Shown here: positions 23,441 to 34,630 of the stretch, piece after piece
Numbering within the stretch: position 1 is the first letter of the stretch
Layout: every line of letters begins with the position of its first letter
Assembly (NCBI RefSeq): GCF_009727055.1
Contig: NC_052350.1
Location: forward strand, 19,065,789 to 19,129,788
DNA from: Benincasa hispida
Lineage: Eukaryota > Streptophyta > Magnoliopsida > Cucurbitales > Cucurbitaceae
Length of the DNA stretch: 64,000 nt
Reading direction: 5' to 3'
Translations under genes and position numbers: made by a program
The notes under the pieces: generated by a model
Database searches by the model: none
Seen by the model: only the letters and a program-made list of their open reading frames with translations
What the model was told of the DNA's origin: nothing

Positions 23441-25251
23441 GAGATTGATGTCTCGTGGACATTAGATTAATCAGGCATCTGCTTCGCGGTTCACCAAATC
23501 AACCTGCCCTACCTCCTAAAACTGCGGCAGCAAGACATCGTTCCTCCTAATGTGCCCTCAAAAGAAGACACGTCCAGATTATTGAATATAACGATGATGC
23601 TTAAAAAGATGAACAAGGATCTGAAGCGGAGCACGCGTTGACAGAAAAAGAAGTGCGGCCAGACTTGAACCTGCCTCTTCCAAACTCACCCTTGGCCTCG
23701 TAAGAAGATGAGATTCTTGATCTAACGCAAAACGTTGACACCAACTTAGATCAAGAAACCCTTAGTCCTCTTCCTTCCCCTTTACCATCTTCAATTCCAA
23801 CCTCTAACTATCTTTGAACCAAATGGGTTAGGGACAAGCAATGCAAGAAACTCAGAAGACCTAGTTGGAAGAATTGAGGAACCACCACCACCGCAAGCAA
23901 GTACCAATCTTGATGAGTTGAAGGCGTTCATTAGCGATCAACTCAGACCACTGGCTACATCCATAGAAACACTTTAGCATCAGAATATGGTTCTAAGGGA
24001 CTACATGCGGCAGCAAACAAGAAGAACGCATGACCACGTTTTTACAACGCAATACATCAACAAAGTCCTGATAGGGATGTTTTCCCTGCCCACCTAATGA
24101 ACCCTTTGCGCTTCATGGATGAAGACCTTGCAGATGAACGTAGGGATGACACACCAACATAGTAAAAATTTAGCGGTGTTGGTTATTTCATTTTGTCCAT
24201 TGACCTTTTGTAAGAGTTTGTTTTGTTTTTGCAATTCCCTAGCTGGCTTATCAATGAAATGAATGAAATTGCTCTCATTTTTCATCCTTGCGTTTGTCTT
24301 TAGGATCCTTTTTTTTCTTTGGGTATTTTTCTTGTCTCGTGCTCTATTTTACCTTGATGATATTACTAATATACGAAATTTATAAGTATAGAGTAGGCGT
24401 TAAGAAAATCAACCAAGTCTGAACTTTTCTAAAAAGCGAAGTACATGCTTTCTTTCTAATGCATGTAAGCCCTAAATCAAACCTCCTTTTAAAATTCTCA
24501 AAGCCTTTTCGAAATTTTGTTTCTCTTTTAGCAATGAGGATTTTGGCTAATCTCCAAAATTTGGGGGTGAGGGAAGTCTGAGTTAAGACGCATTAATAAA
24601 AAAAATTAAACAAACGAAAGAATTAAAAAGAAGGAGAAACAAAATAGAAAGATGTAATACGCAAAATCCTCTGCCAATACTTTATAAAAGAAAACCTCAA
24701 ATTGGCAAGAGTTAGATTGGAACAGGCACTTAGTCGTAGTTAGATGCTCGCATGACACCCGTGGGGGGTAAGCCAAAATGAAGTTGAGTCTTCTAGATCA
24801 ATGCATCCTAAAACTTCACTATCTAGCTTAAAGAAACTGTATCATAAAATGCATACATGCTTAGATATGAGTTTAGTTGTGAAGGGCTGTCACCCATAGT
24901 TGGATGCTCGTATGACACACGTGGGGGCAAACCAAAACAAAAGTGGGATACTTGGAACAACGCATGAGTGGTCCAGAATTCAGATTTTCTTACCTGCATT
25001 ATGTTTAAAAAGAAAGCATCTGACGCATTGTTGGTTTAGAAACAACGAAAATGTTTTAAGAAGTGAAATGAGTTGTTGACAAAAGGCTTGCTGTACTGGA
25101 AATAAAACATTCTTCCTTTTAGAAAAGAATCAAACCCACGCTACATTTTCAAGACATCAATCTCAAGCTTATAAGTGAATATGATGAGAGGTGAAACCTG
25201 CACACTTACGACAATGGAGATAACAAGGAATTATTTTTGGAATGCTCAAGG
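23441..25251 (+). other. Athila 3' region with purine tract and 160-bp repeat
   Basis: After traces of the ORF C-terminal part (to about 24160) come TTTGGGGGTGAGGGAAG (24559-24576, polypurine-like) and two similar blocks 160 bp apart. These are TAGTTAGATGCTCGCATGACA at about 24737 and TAGTTGGATGCTCGTATGACA at about 24897, each followed by CGTGGGGG. No other gene was seen. Confidence 0.45.
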
Positions 25252-25414
25252 AAAAGCATTGTTCAACAACCTAACCCGAATTTTAAGGGTTGGGTTGGGT
25301 TGTATTAGAGACTTTATTTGGGTTATTTGGGTTGCCAACCCAACCAACCTAAATTTTCAGGTTGGTCCAAAAAATACCCTCAACCCAACCCAACCCAACC
25401 CATGTACACCTTTA
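25252..25414. repeat. Right GGGTT-rich arm of the hAT-like element
   Basis: It carries GTTCAACAACCTAACCCGA, GGGTTGGGTTGGGTTG, GGTTGCCAACCCAACC and CCCAACCCAACCCAACCCAT, ending GTACACCTTTA just before the second ATGATCAG. A 169-residue open frame across this arm and the next LTR is a by-product of low complexity. Confidence 0.5.
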
Positions 25415-25424
25415 ATGATCAGTA

Positions 25425-25597
25425 AGTTAACCCTTCATAGGTTGTTCGTAATAATAGCTAGGCAAAATGGTTGTTATACCCTCAATATTACCTCTTGTTC
25501 CTTAAGTCCCACTGATCCTATAATAAACAATTGGTTTGTGATCCGATTAATAAACCGAGTCCCTCTCGGGCCAATGAGAGGGTGGGGCCCTTTGTTC
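25425..25597 (-). repeat. LTR, minus orientation, right part
   Basis: It continues the LTR interrupted at 15484: the TTCATAGGTTGTTCGTAATAAT block and the CGAGTCCCTCTCGGGCCAATGAGAGGG block match 63695-63735. It stops at TTTGTTC where Copia integrase sequence on the plus strand begins, a rearrangement junction. Confidence 0.5.
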
Positions 25598-27755
25598 GAT
25601 CTGATCAAGGTGGAGAGTTTTTGGATTCACTTTCTAAAACTATTTGATAGAACATGGAATAGTTTCCCAACTCTCAGCAATTAGTACAACTCAGCAGAAT
25701 GTTGTATCAGAGAGGAGAAATCGAACCTTGTTAGACATGGTTCAGTTTATGATGAGTTACGCTTCCTTACCTGACTCATTTTGGGGTTATGTAGTGGAGA
25801 CTACAACTTATATCTTGAATTGTGTTCCCTCTAAGAGTGTTGCCAAAACACCTCTGGAGTTATGGAATGGTCGTAAAGCTAGTTTATGTCAGTTTAGAAT
25901 CTAGGGTTGCTCAACACATGTGTTTAAGGCCAACCCTAAGAAACTGGAACCACGTTAAAGGTTTTGCCTATTTGTAGGCTACCCCAAAGGAATGAGAGGT
26001 GGTTATTTCTATGATCCTAAAGAAAAAAAAGTATTTGTATCGACAAATGCTACTTTTCTTGAGGATGACCACATAAAGAAACACAAACCTAGAAGAAAAA
26101 TCGTGTTAAATGAGCTTTCCAAAGAAACTACTGAATCTTCAACAAGAGTTGTTGAAGAGCTTGGTACCTCAACAAGAGTTGTTGAAGTAGGTTCATCTAG
26201 TAGGTCAAATCCACCTCAAGTGTCGAGGGAACCTCGATGTAGTGGGAGGGTTGCGAACCCACCTATTTGCTATATGAGTTGAACTGAAATCCTAGCTATG
26301 GTAGCTGATGGCGAAGTTGAGGATCCATTGTCTTACAAAAAGGCAGTGGAGGATGTTGACAGAAATGAATGGATCAAAGCCATGGATCTCGAAATGGAGT
26401 CTATGTACTTCAATTCAGTTTAGGATCTTGTAGATTAACCTTATGGGCTAAAACCTATAGATTGTAAGTGGATCTACAAGAGAAAACGAGGTGCTGATGG
26501 GAAGGTGCAAACCTTTAAGGCTAGCTAGTGGCAAAGAGTTATACCCAAGTAGAGGAAGTCGACTATGAGGAGACTTTCTCACCTGCTGCCATGCTGAAGT
26601 CTATTTGAATCCTCCTATCCATTGCCTCAAAGTATGACTATGAGATATGAAAAATGAATGTCAAGACTGCTTTTCTGAATGACAATCTTGAGGAGACCAT
26701 TTATATGGTGCAACCCAAGGGATTCTTAGTCCAAAGTCAAGAGCGAAAGGTTTACAAGCTTAATCGGTCCATTTATGGATTGAAACAGGCATCTCGATCT
26801 TGGAATATAAGGTTTGATACTACGATCAAATTTTATGGTTTTGATCAAAACGTTGATGAGCCTTGTGTCTACAAGAAGATCATCAACAATTCAATAGTTT
26901 TTCTAGTGTTGTATGTAGATGATATCCTACTCATCGAGAATGATGTAGACTTACTTACTACAGTTAAGAACTGGCTAACGATCCAATTCCAATGAAAGAT
27001 TTGGGAGAGGCTCAGTTTGTTCTTGGAATTATGATATTTCGAGATCGAAAGAACAAAATGCTAGCACTGTTTCAGGCGTCGTATATTGACAAGATGCTTG
27101 TCAAGTATTCGATGCAGAAATCCAAGAGGGGTCTATCGCCTTTCAGGCACGAAGTAACTTTGTCTAAGGAACAGTGTCCTAAGACACCTCAAGAGGTTGA
27201 GGATATGAGATGGGTTCCCTATGCATCTGTCGTGGGTAGTTTGATGTATGCGATGTTATATACTAAACTTGACATCTACTATGTAGTGGGGATAGTCAGT
27301 AGATATCAATCTAATCCATCACTGGACAACCATTAAGAATATCCTCAAGTATCTACAAAGAACAAGGGACTACATGCTTGTGTATAGTTATAAGGATTTG
27401 ATCCTTATAGGATACATGGACTCTGGTTTTCAGACTAGTAGGGATTCTTGTAAATCCACTTCAGGATCAGTGTTCACTCTTAATGAAAGGGCAGTAGTAT
27501 GGCGAAGCACCAAGCAGGGGTGCATCGCGGACTCCACCATGGAGGTTGAGTATGTAGTGGCTGGTGAAGCTGCTAAGGAAGCTGTTTGGCTCAGGAAATT
27601 TCTGACTGATCTGGAAGTTGTTCTAAACATAACAAATGACCATCACACTTTATTGTGATAATAGTGGTGTTGTGGCTAATTCTCGAGAGCGTAAGAGTTA
27701 TAAGCGCGGCAAGCACATAGAGCGGAAGTATCATCTCATCCGAGAGATTGTGCAT
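25598..27755 (+). pseudogene. Copia pol: integrase, reverse transcriptase, RNase H (interrupted)
   Basis: Integrase starts inside the core (SDQGGEF, Asp of the DDE triad, near 25603) and continues SERRNRTLLDMVQFMMSYA and SVAKTPLELWNGRK. RT shows PIDCKWIYKRKRGADGKVQT (about 26459), MNVKTAFLNDNLEETIYM, YGLKQASRSWN and the catalytic YVDD at 26912-26923. RNase H shows GYMDSGFQTSRDSCKSTSGS, ADSTMEVEYV and ERKYHLIREIV. The reading jumps between all three frames and holds several stops, so it is dead. The sequence stops abruptly at the adapter. Confidence 0.8.
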
Positions 27756-27793
27756 CTGTCTCTTATACACATCTAGATGTGTATAAGAGACAG
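27756..27793. other. Nextera mate-pair junction adapter (assembly artefact)
   Basis: Positions 27756-27774 read CTGTCTCTTATACACATCT and 27775-27793 read its reverse complement. This is the Tn5 mosaic end joined head to head, the product of Nextera mate-pair circularisation. It is not plant DNA. Left of it is Copia RNase H and right of it is the 3' non-coding end of a Copia element. The two sides were therefore probably not adjacent in the genome, and the RNase H C-terminus is missing. Confidence 0.95.
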
Positions 27794-27937
27794 GTATGGG
27801 TCTATAGAACAGACCACGACTGAACTAGGGCAAGTGGGAGATCTTGTACTGGGCGTATTATGCCCTAGTTTATTGTTTTGTGCACTTGTAATTTTATTAT
27901 CTTGTACACCCCACTAGCTTTAGGACAAGTGGGAGAT
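27794..27937 (+). other. Copia 3' non-coding end and polypurine tract
   Basis: It contains two similar blocks ending AAGTGGGAGAT (27829-27840 and 27926-27937). The second lies directly before the LTR start and is the likely polypurine primer. Confidence 0.6.
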
Positions 27938-28083
27938 TGTTGGGGTTGATGCCCTAAATTTCGTAGGATCCTATAGTTTGTAAACCTTGTATGAACAAAC
28001 TTTTATGTGATTAATAATATATGATATTTTTATTCACTTTGTCTATAAAATATGTTATATTTTAGTTGCATTAATGAAAAACA
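27938..28083 (+). repeat. Start of Copia 3' LTR, truncated
   Basis: TGTTGGGGTTGATGCCCTAAA and the next 130 bases match, inverted, the LTR start at 58383-58230 (both have TCCTATAGTTTGTAAA and TTTTAGTTGCATTAA). The match ends near 28083, where the next element begins. Confidence 0.65.
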
Positions 28084-29501
28084 TCTAAAAATTGTTTTTA
28101 TTACCTTCAAATTTAGAGTTACTATTGCTAGTTTTTGTTTGGCTTGATGTAGTTTATTGAGTGATTTTAGAAAACCAAGCATCGGGAGCAATTTGAGCAA
28201 AAATGATAAAAAAAAAAACCCAGGGACGAAACTCCAATTTTGAGTAATTACGGGTTGACTATGGAATTAAGAAGAAACCAAGGACCCAAGATCAAGAAAA
28301 GAGGCAAATTTGGAAAGCAATTCGGAGGAGCCAGCGTTGGTCGAGCGTTTCAATGCTTCTTCTTGACGCTGTAGACCCGAGACCAATTAGAAACAAGGCA
28401 GTGTCGCAACATTGCTTGTAGCATTGCGACGCTACGAACTTTATGTGTGGCTGGCATGATGCCAGCGTTGCAATGCTAATTTGCAACGTTGCAATGCCGC
28501 GAGCATATTATAGATAGAACGTTGCATTGCCAGATCAAAAGAAAGGAAGGAGGCAGGGCCGACTTTGAGCAACTTTAGTCCGTACAAGAGTCGAAATAGA
28601 GCAGTTCTGATTGTTTTTTATGGAAGACATGAGATTTCGATTGAGAGTTGATCCAAGATCGTCTCTGGGCTGATCGTGACGAGAAGATTGATCGTGATTG
28701 TGTTGTTTTGTTGAAGAACAACACGAGATTCGTGGCGAGAGTCAAGGAGATCGTGATTGGGATTCAAGCCTATTGAGGGGGGATCATTCTTCTATGTTTA
28801 ATTTACTTTTTGCTTTAATGATTGATTATTTGTGGAATATTGTTATCGGAATCATGTGTGGCTAAACTCTTTTATTCTAGAGTGTTTGTGGATCTTAAGG
28901 GATGTTACTTTGAATATTGAATTTACAGTTGATTGATTTTGCATGGATTTCTAAATTATTTGTGTTTAATGCTTTTGATCAACTGGCCATTAATTGAATG
29001 AAACTAAGTTAATTAGGTGTCTCAAGAGAGAGTTTAATTTGCTAGACCCAATAATTTAGATTTTTATTCGAAATTGCATGAGAATGAATTTAGAATAATA
29101 AAGGGTGTGATTGAAGGATCTTAATGCTGTAACTATTCAAGCGATAGAAGAGATTCGGGTCCATGGATAGTTATTAGGAGGGTTGAGCTTGAGAGAGGAT
29201 TTCCTTATTTTAGAACTTCTAGCCTCAATCTATCGATTTCAATCAATTGCATGTCATATTCACCATATTCCCTGAATGAAACAACACCCTGGAATTGTTG
29301 TACTCTGAATTTGTTCTTGTGTGTGATTGAGTTTTCATTAGTCATAGTTATAGATAAAATTCATCTTTTGGGTTGCTTGAATAAAATTGACAAAGTATTG
29401 TGATAGATAAGTTTAGGAAAATTTTGCTTATGCCGGTCCCTGAGGACAATACCATATTTGGGATTTATTACTTCGATTGTGTATGCTTGCGCATTGCATC
29501 A
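28084..29501 (+). repeat. 5' LTR of Athila element 2
   Basis: It ends GCATTGCATCA shortly before the primer site; the start is approximate. A GC-rich insert at about 28325-28500 carries repeated GTTGCAATGC and CATTGCGACGC words and the perfect 14-bp palindrome TTGCAACGTTGCAA at 28481-28494. The end segment TTTGGGATTTATTACTTCGATTG recurs at 35186-35208. Confidence 0.55.
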
Positions 29502-29506
29502 AATTT

Positions 29507-29525
29507 TTGGCACCATTACCGGGGA
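29507..29525 (+). other. Athila primer-binding site
   Basis: TTGGCACCATTACCGGGGA, the Athila-type primer site, lies six bases after the LTR end. Confidence 0.7.
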
Positions 29526-29620
29526 CTGGCAAGAAATTTTTTTCCCAAACTTAATATTACTAAGACTGAGTTGATCTTAATTTGGCATTTTTGTTTATTT
29601 TTATTGTTTTTTTGTAGCGG

Positions 29621-31402
29621 TTGGAGAATCCTTGTATGCGAAGAAGTGAACAGGCTAAACTTGTTCCGTGTGATCCTGAACTTGAACGAACTATAAGAAA
29701 GGCAAGAAGGAACAAGAGAGTTGATTTCGACGCCATGGGAGATCTAAGGGGAGCTGTGAAAACCATCAGAGACTATTTTCAATCAGCTGTTCCCACAACC
29801 CAGACAGGCATTGCTGAGGCCCCAATCAATGCCAATAATTTTGAGCTAAAACCTTGTCTAATTCAGATGGCACGATAGCTCGCATTCAAAGGAACTCTAC
29901 ATGAAGATCCATATAAGCATATGTGCTCTTTCCTGGACATTAGCGGGATAGTAAAAATAAATGGAGACTCTTCTGATGCCATTAGACTGAGATTGTTTCC
30001 TTTTTCTATGCAGGACAAGGCTAAAGACTGGCTGGAGTCATTTGCAACTGGAAGCATAACCACATGGGATAAGTTGACCTAAGCTTTTCTGAATAATTTT
30101 TTCCCTCCTACAAAGACGAGCATATTGAGAACATAAATTGGCACATTCAGACAGAGAGAGGACGAGAAGTTATTCGAATCATGAGGATGCTATAAGAAGT
30201 TGTTGCGAAAGTGTCCCCAACATGGGTATCCTGACTGGTTACAAATCCAGTTATTCTACAATGGGTTGACCAGTACAACGAAATCCATCTTGGATGCTGC
30301 TATAGGTGGCTTAATCTTTGCAAAAACTGCTGATGCTACTAGGGCATTATTAGAAGATATGACTGCCACAAGTTAGAATTGGCCCTCAGAATGATCTCCA
30401 TCTAGAGCGGCTGGTGTCTATGAACTTGATGAGTAAATGCTTTAAAGGCATTGATGGCCACTTTAACTGGCCCATTAATCTCTTGTCTATAGGAACCCAA
30501 CCATTGATTGCATCAATGACGGCTTGTAATGCACTCACTTCATAGGAGGTACCTAACTTTGAGCAGGCAAATTATGTGCGCCAAGCTAATCACTTTCAAG
30601 AAGCTCATCAAAATACCTATCAGATGAACCTACCCACTCATTATCACCTAGGTTTGCGAAATCACGAAAATTTTTCTTACGCTAATAATAAGAATGTTTT
30701 GCAGGCACCTTCAGGTTTTTCTAAAAAGAAACCATCTGTGGATGTTTTGCTTGAGGATTTCATAAAAGAATCCAGGAGTAGAACCAACTTCCTAGAGAGT
30801 ACGGTAACGAGTCATGGGAAAGCTATCCAGAACCTTGAGGTTCAGGTTAGCCAGATAGCTGCTACATTGAATACGATGAACAAAGGATCTTTCCCTAGTT
30901 GTACAGAGAAAAATCCAAGGGAAGAGTGCAAATCAATAACGTTGAGAAGTGGGGAAAATGTTGTGCATCATCTGACAGACCAGATAGAGGAACATGTAGT
31001 ATTGAGTCCACCAGCTAATAAGGAAATTCAAGGAAAAACGGGTGATGTTTCCATATCATCCAATTCAGGGAGTAATTCTGGACCTTCCCCTGCTGTATTG
31101 AATAAAATTCCTTATCCCCAGCGTTTTCAGAAAAAGAAAGTAAATGATCAGTTTGTTAAGTTTTTGGATATCTTTAAGAAACTTCACATTAACATTCCTT
31201 TTGCAGATGCATTGGAACAAATGTCAAACTATGTGAAATTCATGAAGGAGATGTTGTCTTCAAGGAAAAAATTTGAGAAGTACGAGACGGTGAGCTTGAA
31301 TGAGGAATGTAGTGCTATATTACAGAAAGAAGCTACTACAAAAATTGAAGGATCCTGGGAGTTTCACGATTCGTTGCACTATAGGGAATCTGATGGTAAA
31401 TA
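29621..31402 (+). pseudogene. Athila gag polyprotein (interrupted)
   Basis: After PCDPELERTIRKARRNKR come capsid motifs FELKPCLIQMAR-stop-LAFKGTLHEDPYKHM, FPFSMQDKAKDWLESF and FLNNFFPPTKTS, then FYNGLTSTTKSILDAA. Stops at 29876, near 30080 and near 30375 and frameshifts interrupt it. The C-terminal part is open at 30576-31403 with LLEDFIKESRSRTNFLEST, IQNLEVQVSQIAATLN and FLDIFKKLHINIPFADALEQ, homologous to the region at 18850-19417 of Athila element 1. No clear zinc knuckle was found. Confidence 0.7.
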
Positions 31403-32049
31403 AAGCCTTATGTGACTTAGGAGCCTCAATTAATTTGATGACTTTATCTTTGTACAGGAAACTGGACATAGGAGAGGTGCAACCGACGATGATCTCATTG
31501 CAGTTGGTAGATCGTTCCCTCACTTACCCTCGTGGTGTAGTAGAGGATGTTCTGGGTAAAGTCGGTGATTTCATATTCCCAGCGGATTTTGTGGTCCTAG
31601 ACATGTAAGAAGATGCTGAAATTCCCATTATCCTTGGATGACCATTCCTAGCCACTAGTAGAGCATTGATTGATATTTATGATGACAAGCTTACACTTCA
31701 GGTAAACGATGAAGAGGTAAAGTTCAACATTTTTCGTTCTTTCAAGCCCAATGAGCCTGTAAGTTTGTGCCAAGAGATCAAGGACGTAGATGGTAAAAAT
31801 CCTAAACAATCTCTTGGTAAAAAAAAAGGCAAGAAAAAGGTAAGTTGTCTTGAACAAACTCCTGAGAAAGGTACAGTTAATTTTATGGATTATATTCGCA
31901 AGGGAGATATTGAACTTGTGGACAAGAGAAGAGAAGATTATGCTTTTTCTGATAATTGTTCTTCGACTAATTTTTTATGTGAATGTCAGTATGGGAGAAA
32001 GTTATATATTTCAGGTGTTGCTGTGCACAGAATGATGAAAATGCCTTGA
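31395..32049 (+). pseudogene. Athila aspartic protease and linker
   Basis: KALCDLGASINLMTLSLYRKL (about 31403-31460) has the intact D-L-G-A-S active-site motif, unlike element 1. The frame continues VEDVLGKVGDFIFPADFVVL with a stop at 31606 and another at about 31639 in the ILG-stop-PFLATSRALID motif. A Lys-rich linker then ends at 32049. RT should begin here but does not. Confidence 0.7.
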
Positions 32050-32608
32050 AAGTTGTCTGAATTGGAGACCTGGTCTAGCTAAAGACGTTAAACAAGCGCT
32101 TCTTGGGAGGCAACCCAAGTGTTCTAGTTTTATTTCAGTTTTATTTCAGTTGTTATTTGATTAGTCTGTTTGTTTTTAAGATAGAGAGCCACCTCGTGAT
32201 TGTTTTGTTTTGATCTTTAGGTTGGAGATGATGCTCAAGTGTTTTCAAGCACCAGTTCGCCATCCAGATTCATGGATTCTTACTCATTACCCAGGCTTGT
32301 ATCACACATCTGTTGTGTGATTGTTCTAGAAGTTATGCATTGGGGACAATGCATCTTTTTAAGTTTGGGGTGAGGGTGCGTACTTTTTGCTTGAATCTTT
32401 TGTTGTTATGCATGATGTTTTGAGTAGAATGTTTCATGCATGTTATTGAAGAAAATTTGAGGAAAAATTGAAAAATTTTGAAAATTTTGAATTTTTTTGA
32501 GAAATAGTTGATTTTGGTTAAGAAGAATGTTGAGATTGATTGAAGTACATTCTTTGGTTGCTTTCTTTTACTACGATGGTTGATGAGTCACCCATGATGT
32601 ATGACATA
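32050..32608 (+). other. Athila 3' non-coding region
   Basis: It contains CTTCTTGGGAGGCAACCCAAG (32098-32118), typical of the Athila segment just after the coding region, and TTTAAGTTTGGGGTGAGGG near 32356-32375, comparable with 24559-24576 in element 1. No gene was seen. Confidence 0.45.
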
Positions 32609-32613
32609 CTTTG

Positions 32614-34630
32614 TGAAGGAACTCTAATTTAGAGAACCAGTGAGCGGAAGCAGATCGTTCCAAACTTCATTGAGAAAGAACACATTCATTTACAATCAAT
32701 AAGAATATATTATGCATAAAGAGTAAATTATAGCATGATTCTTAAGAAAATACAAAGGAATCGAGTACAATACCTTTGAAGAACTCTTTCTTCACGTATT
32801 TCCCTCGATCAGTTTCCAATGTGTCCAACCAAGAACTCGAATGCAACGATCAACATAGCAAACAACACGAACTGGAAAAACCTCAATCACAATCGAGTAC
32901 AACTCAATCCTTGACCTTCGAACAGAACTGAACATCACCACAAAGTTACCTTGGTATTCTCGGTGTGAGAATCCAGGAGTTGTGGGATATGTATGATTTT
33001 GGATAGAGGAATGGAGGAGGTAAACGATCGAGTATGCGACAGAAGAAGGAAGTCTATTGTATAGACTTGGTACTCGATCGTGTAGTAAGAAGAAGCCTAT
33101 CGTATAGACTTGCTACTCGATCGTGTAGCAACGAGTAACTATCGTATAGAATACTTGATGCCTATCGTTTACTCTCTCTACAGGTAATTTGATTACTTGA
33201 TGCTTGTAGCGTGTGTTATGACAAAATGAAAACTATTTTCATCTTTATCCAACAGTTAGCCATAAATCGTAAATAACCTCCCACTCAAGTTAGTTATTAA
33301 GAAAAAGAATTATTAATTATCACATAATTAATATATTATAAATGAATATAACTAACTTATCATATTATATTTATAACCTATAGTTTTAATATTTCATCAT
33401 ATGAAACACATAAACCATAGTTTTTTTTCTTCTTTATGGCATTTAATATAAATCATATTTATATTAATTTCTCCAATCAAATAATGTATCAAATACATTA
33501 TATCAATTATATCACATATAATTGAATCAATTTAATTATATCATACATAATCAAATTTCCTCTTGTTGATTTGAACACTTCAAACTAACCCAAAATCTGA
33601 TTCTCAACTTGAACTCATTGAGCTACCAAGGGGACCTTATGGATCTGTAGCTTGAAACTCCAACAGTTTGTGAATAACTTACCGAACTCTTTAATCACGA
33701 TATCCACCATCCATTAACTGTCAGTCACTCCACTAAAGACCGACAATTGCACTCTTCGCACTACAGATATATTTCTGTGTCTATATAACCAATCAACAAT
33801 GCGATGACCCTTCACATATCGCTCGTAAGTATAGTTGGGCCAATTTACCGTTTTGCCCCTATAGTTACATCTAACTCCTTAAGTACCACTGGTTCCTCTA
33901 ATGAACAATAAGCATAGTCCCACAATGACTGAGTCCTCTCTTCCCAATAGTGGGTACGACCATTATGTTCAAGACCCGCAATCAGCCCTTAAGGGAGCAA
34001 TTTATCTACTTACTCCTGCTTTGGAGAAGGAGTGAATTCCGTCTTGTGTAGCTGAGTTCCCAGCTCCTCAATCAGACGAATCCCCAAAGTGGTAGGTTTG
34101 AGTTGGCGACCTAGCCACTCACACCCATGCAAATCAAAGGACCGCCCTCAATGGCAAGAGTTTCCAACTCACTCAGGATTGAGGTCATGTTACCTATGGT
34201 CATCCTAGTGAAGTGTAAGTCTATATTATCAATGGCATTATATAAAGAGACTAATCATTTTGTGGTCTGTCTTATACAAACTCTTTGTATAGGATACCCC
34301 CACTCGCATGTCTCCACATGAATGATTAAGATCAGACCATTTGTAGTACTTTCCAATGCTTGTAACATCTACAAAGTGGGTCGTATCCGTAGTGTTACAA
34401 AGATAAGATATCCCTACTTTATCCATATACTACAAACCATTTATGTTATCACTTAAGGCATGATCCACGTGTATGTCTCCACATACATGCTTAAGTTACA
34501 TAAAATAACCTCGAATCTTAGTTTATTGGATTGAGTAAATGCTTATAAAATAACACTTATTTTATTAAATAACAATATGTTTACAGAGTTTACAAACTAG
34601 AGACTACTAGGAGATTAGGACACCCCAACA
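32614..34630 (-). repeat. Solo LTR (Copia family) with 5-bp target duplication
   Basis: On the minus strand it starts TGTTGGGGTGTCC at 34630 and ends GAGTTCCTTCA at 32614: TG...CA, 2017 bp. CTTTG lies on both sides (32609-32613 and 34631-34635). No internal retroelement sequence is present, so it arose by recombination between two LTRs. It carries ACGATCG and CTATCGTATAGA motifs at about 33020-33175. It is inserted in the 3' region of Athila element 2. Small open frames in it are chance. Confidence 0.85.

Larger units (their letters stand above)
15945..25251 (+). mobile_element. Athila-type Ty3 retrotransposon 1 (decayed, RT deleted)
   Basis: In order: probable 5' LTR (about 15945-17443), primer site TTGGCACCATTGTCGGGGA, gag, protease, integrase, a long second coding region after pol, a purine tract region near 24560 and tandem sequence. 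Protease is followed almost directly by integrase, so RT and RNase H are deleted. No convincing 3' LTR copy was found before the right GGGTT arm. Many stops and frameshifts occur. Both LTR limits are estimates. Confidence 0.6.
15485..25414. mobile_element. Composite insertion: hAT-like GGGTT-rich element with nested Athila element
   Basis: The block is flanked by ATGATCAG on both sides (15477-15484 and 25415-25422; identity extends to ten bases with TA). It starts TAGGAGTGTTCAA and ends TACACCTTTA, whose reverse complement TAAAGGTGTA is a weak inverted match. An 8-bp duplication and TARRGGTG-like ends suggest a non-autonomous hAT element. Subterminal parts (15490-15660 and 25265-25414) are packed with AACCC/GGGTTGGGTT. 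The middle is an Athila retrotransposon. Assignment to hAT is inference. Confidence 0.5.
25598..28083 (+). mobile_element. Copia retrotransposon, 3' half
   Basis: Integrase C-terminal half, RT, RNase H, purine tract and the first 146 bp of the 3' LTR. The 5' half is missing and the LTR is cut at about 28083 by the following element. An artificial adapter junction lies at 27756-27793. Confidence 0.7.

Noticed and set aside
25175..25684. 169-residue open frame across the GGGTT arm and LTR
   Set aside because: It is composed of low-complexity NPTQPN-type sequence and LTR DNA; not a gene.
27756..27793. Palindrome as transposon inverted repeats or a terminator
   Set aside because: It is identical to the commercial Tn5 mosaic end in junction form; a biological origin in a plant is not credible.
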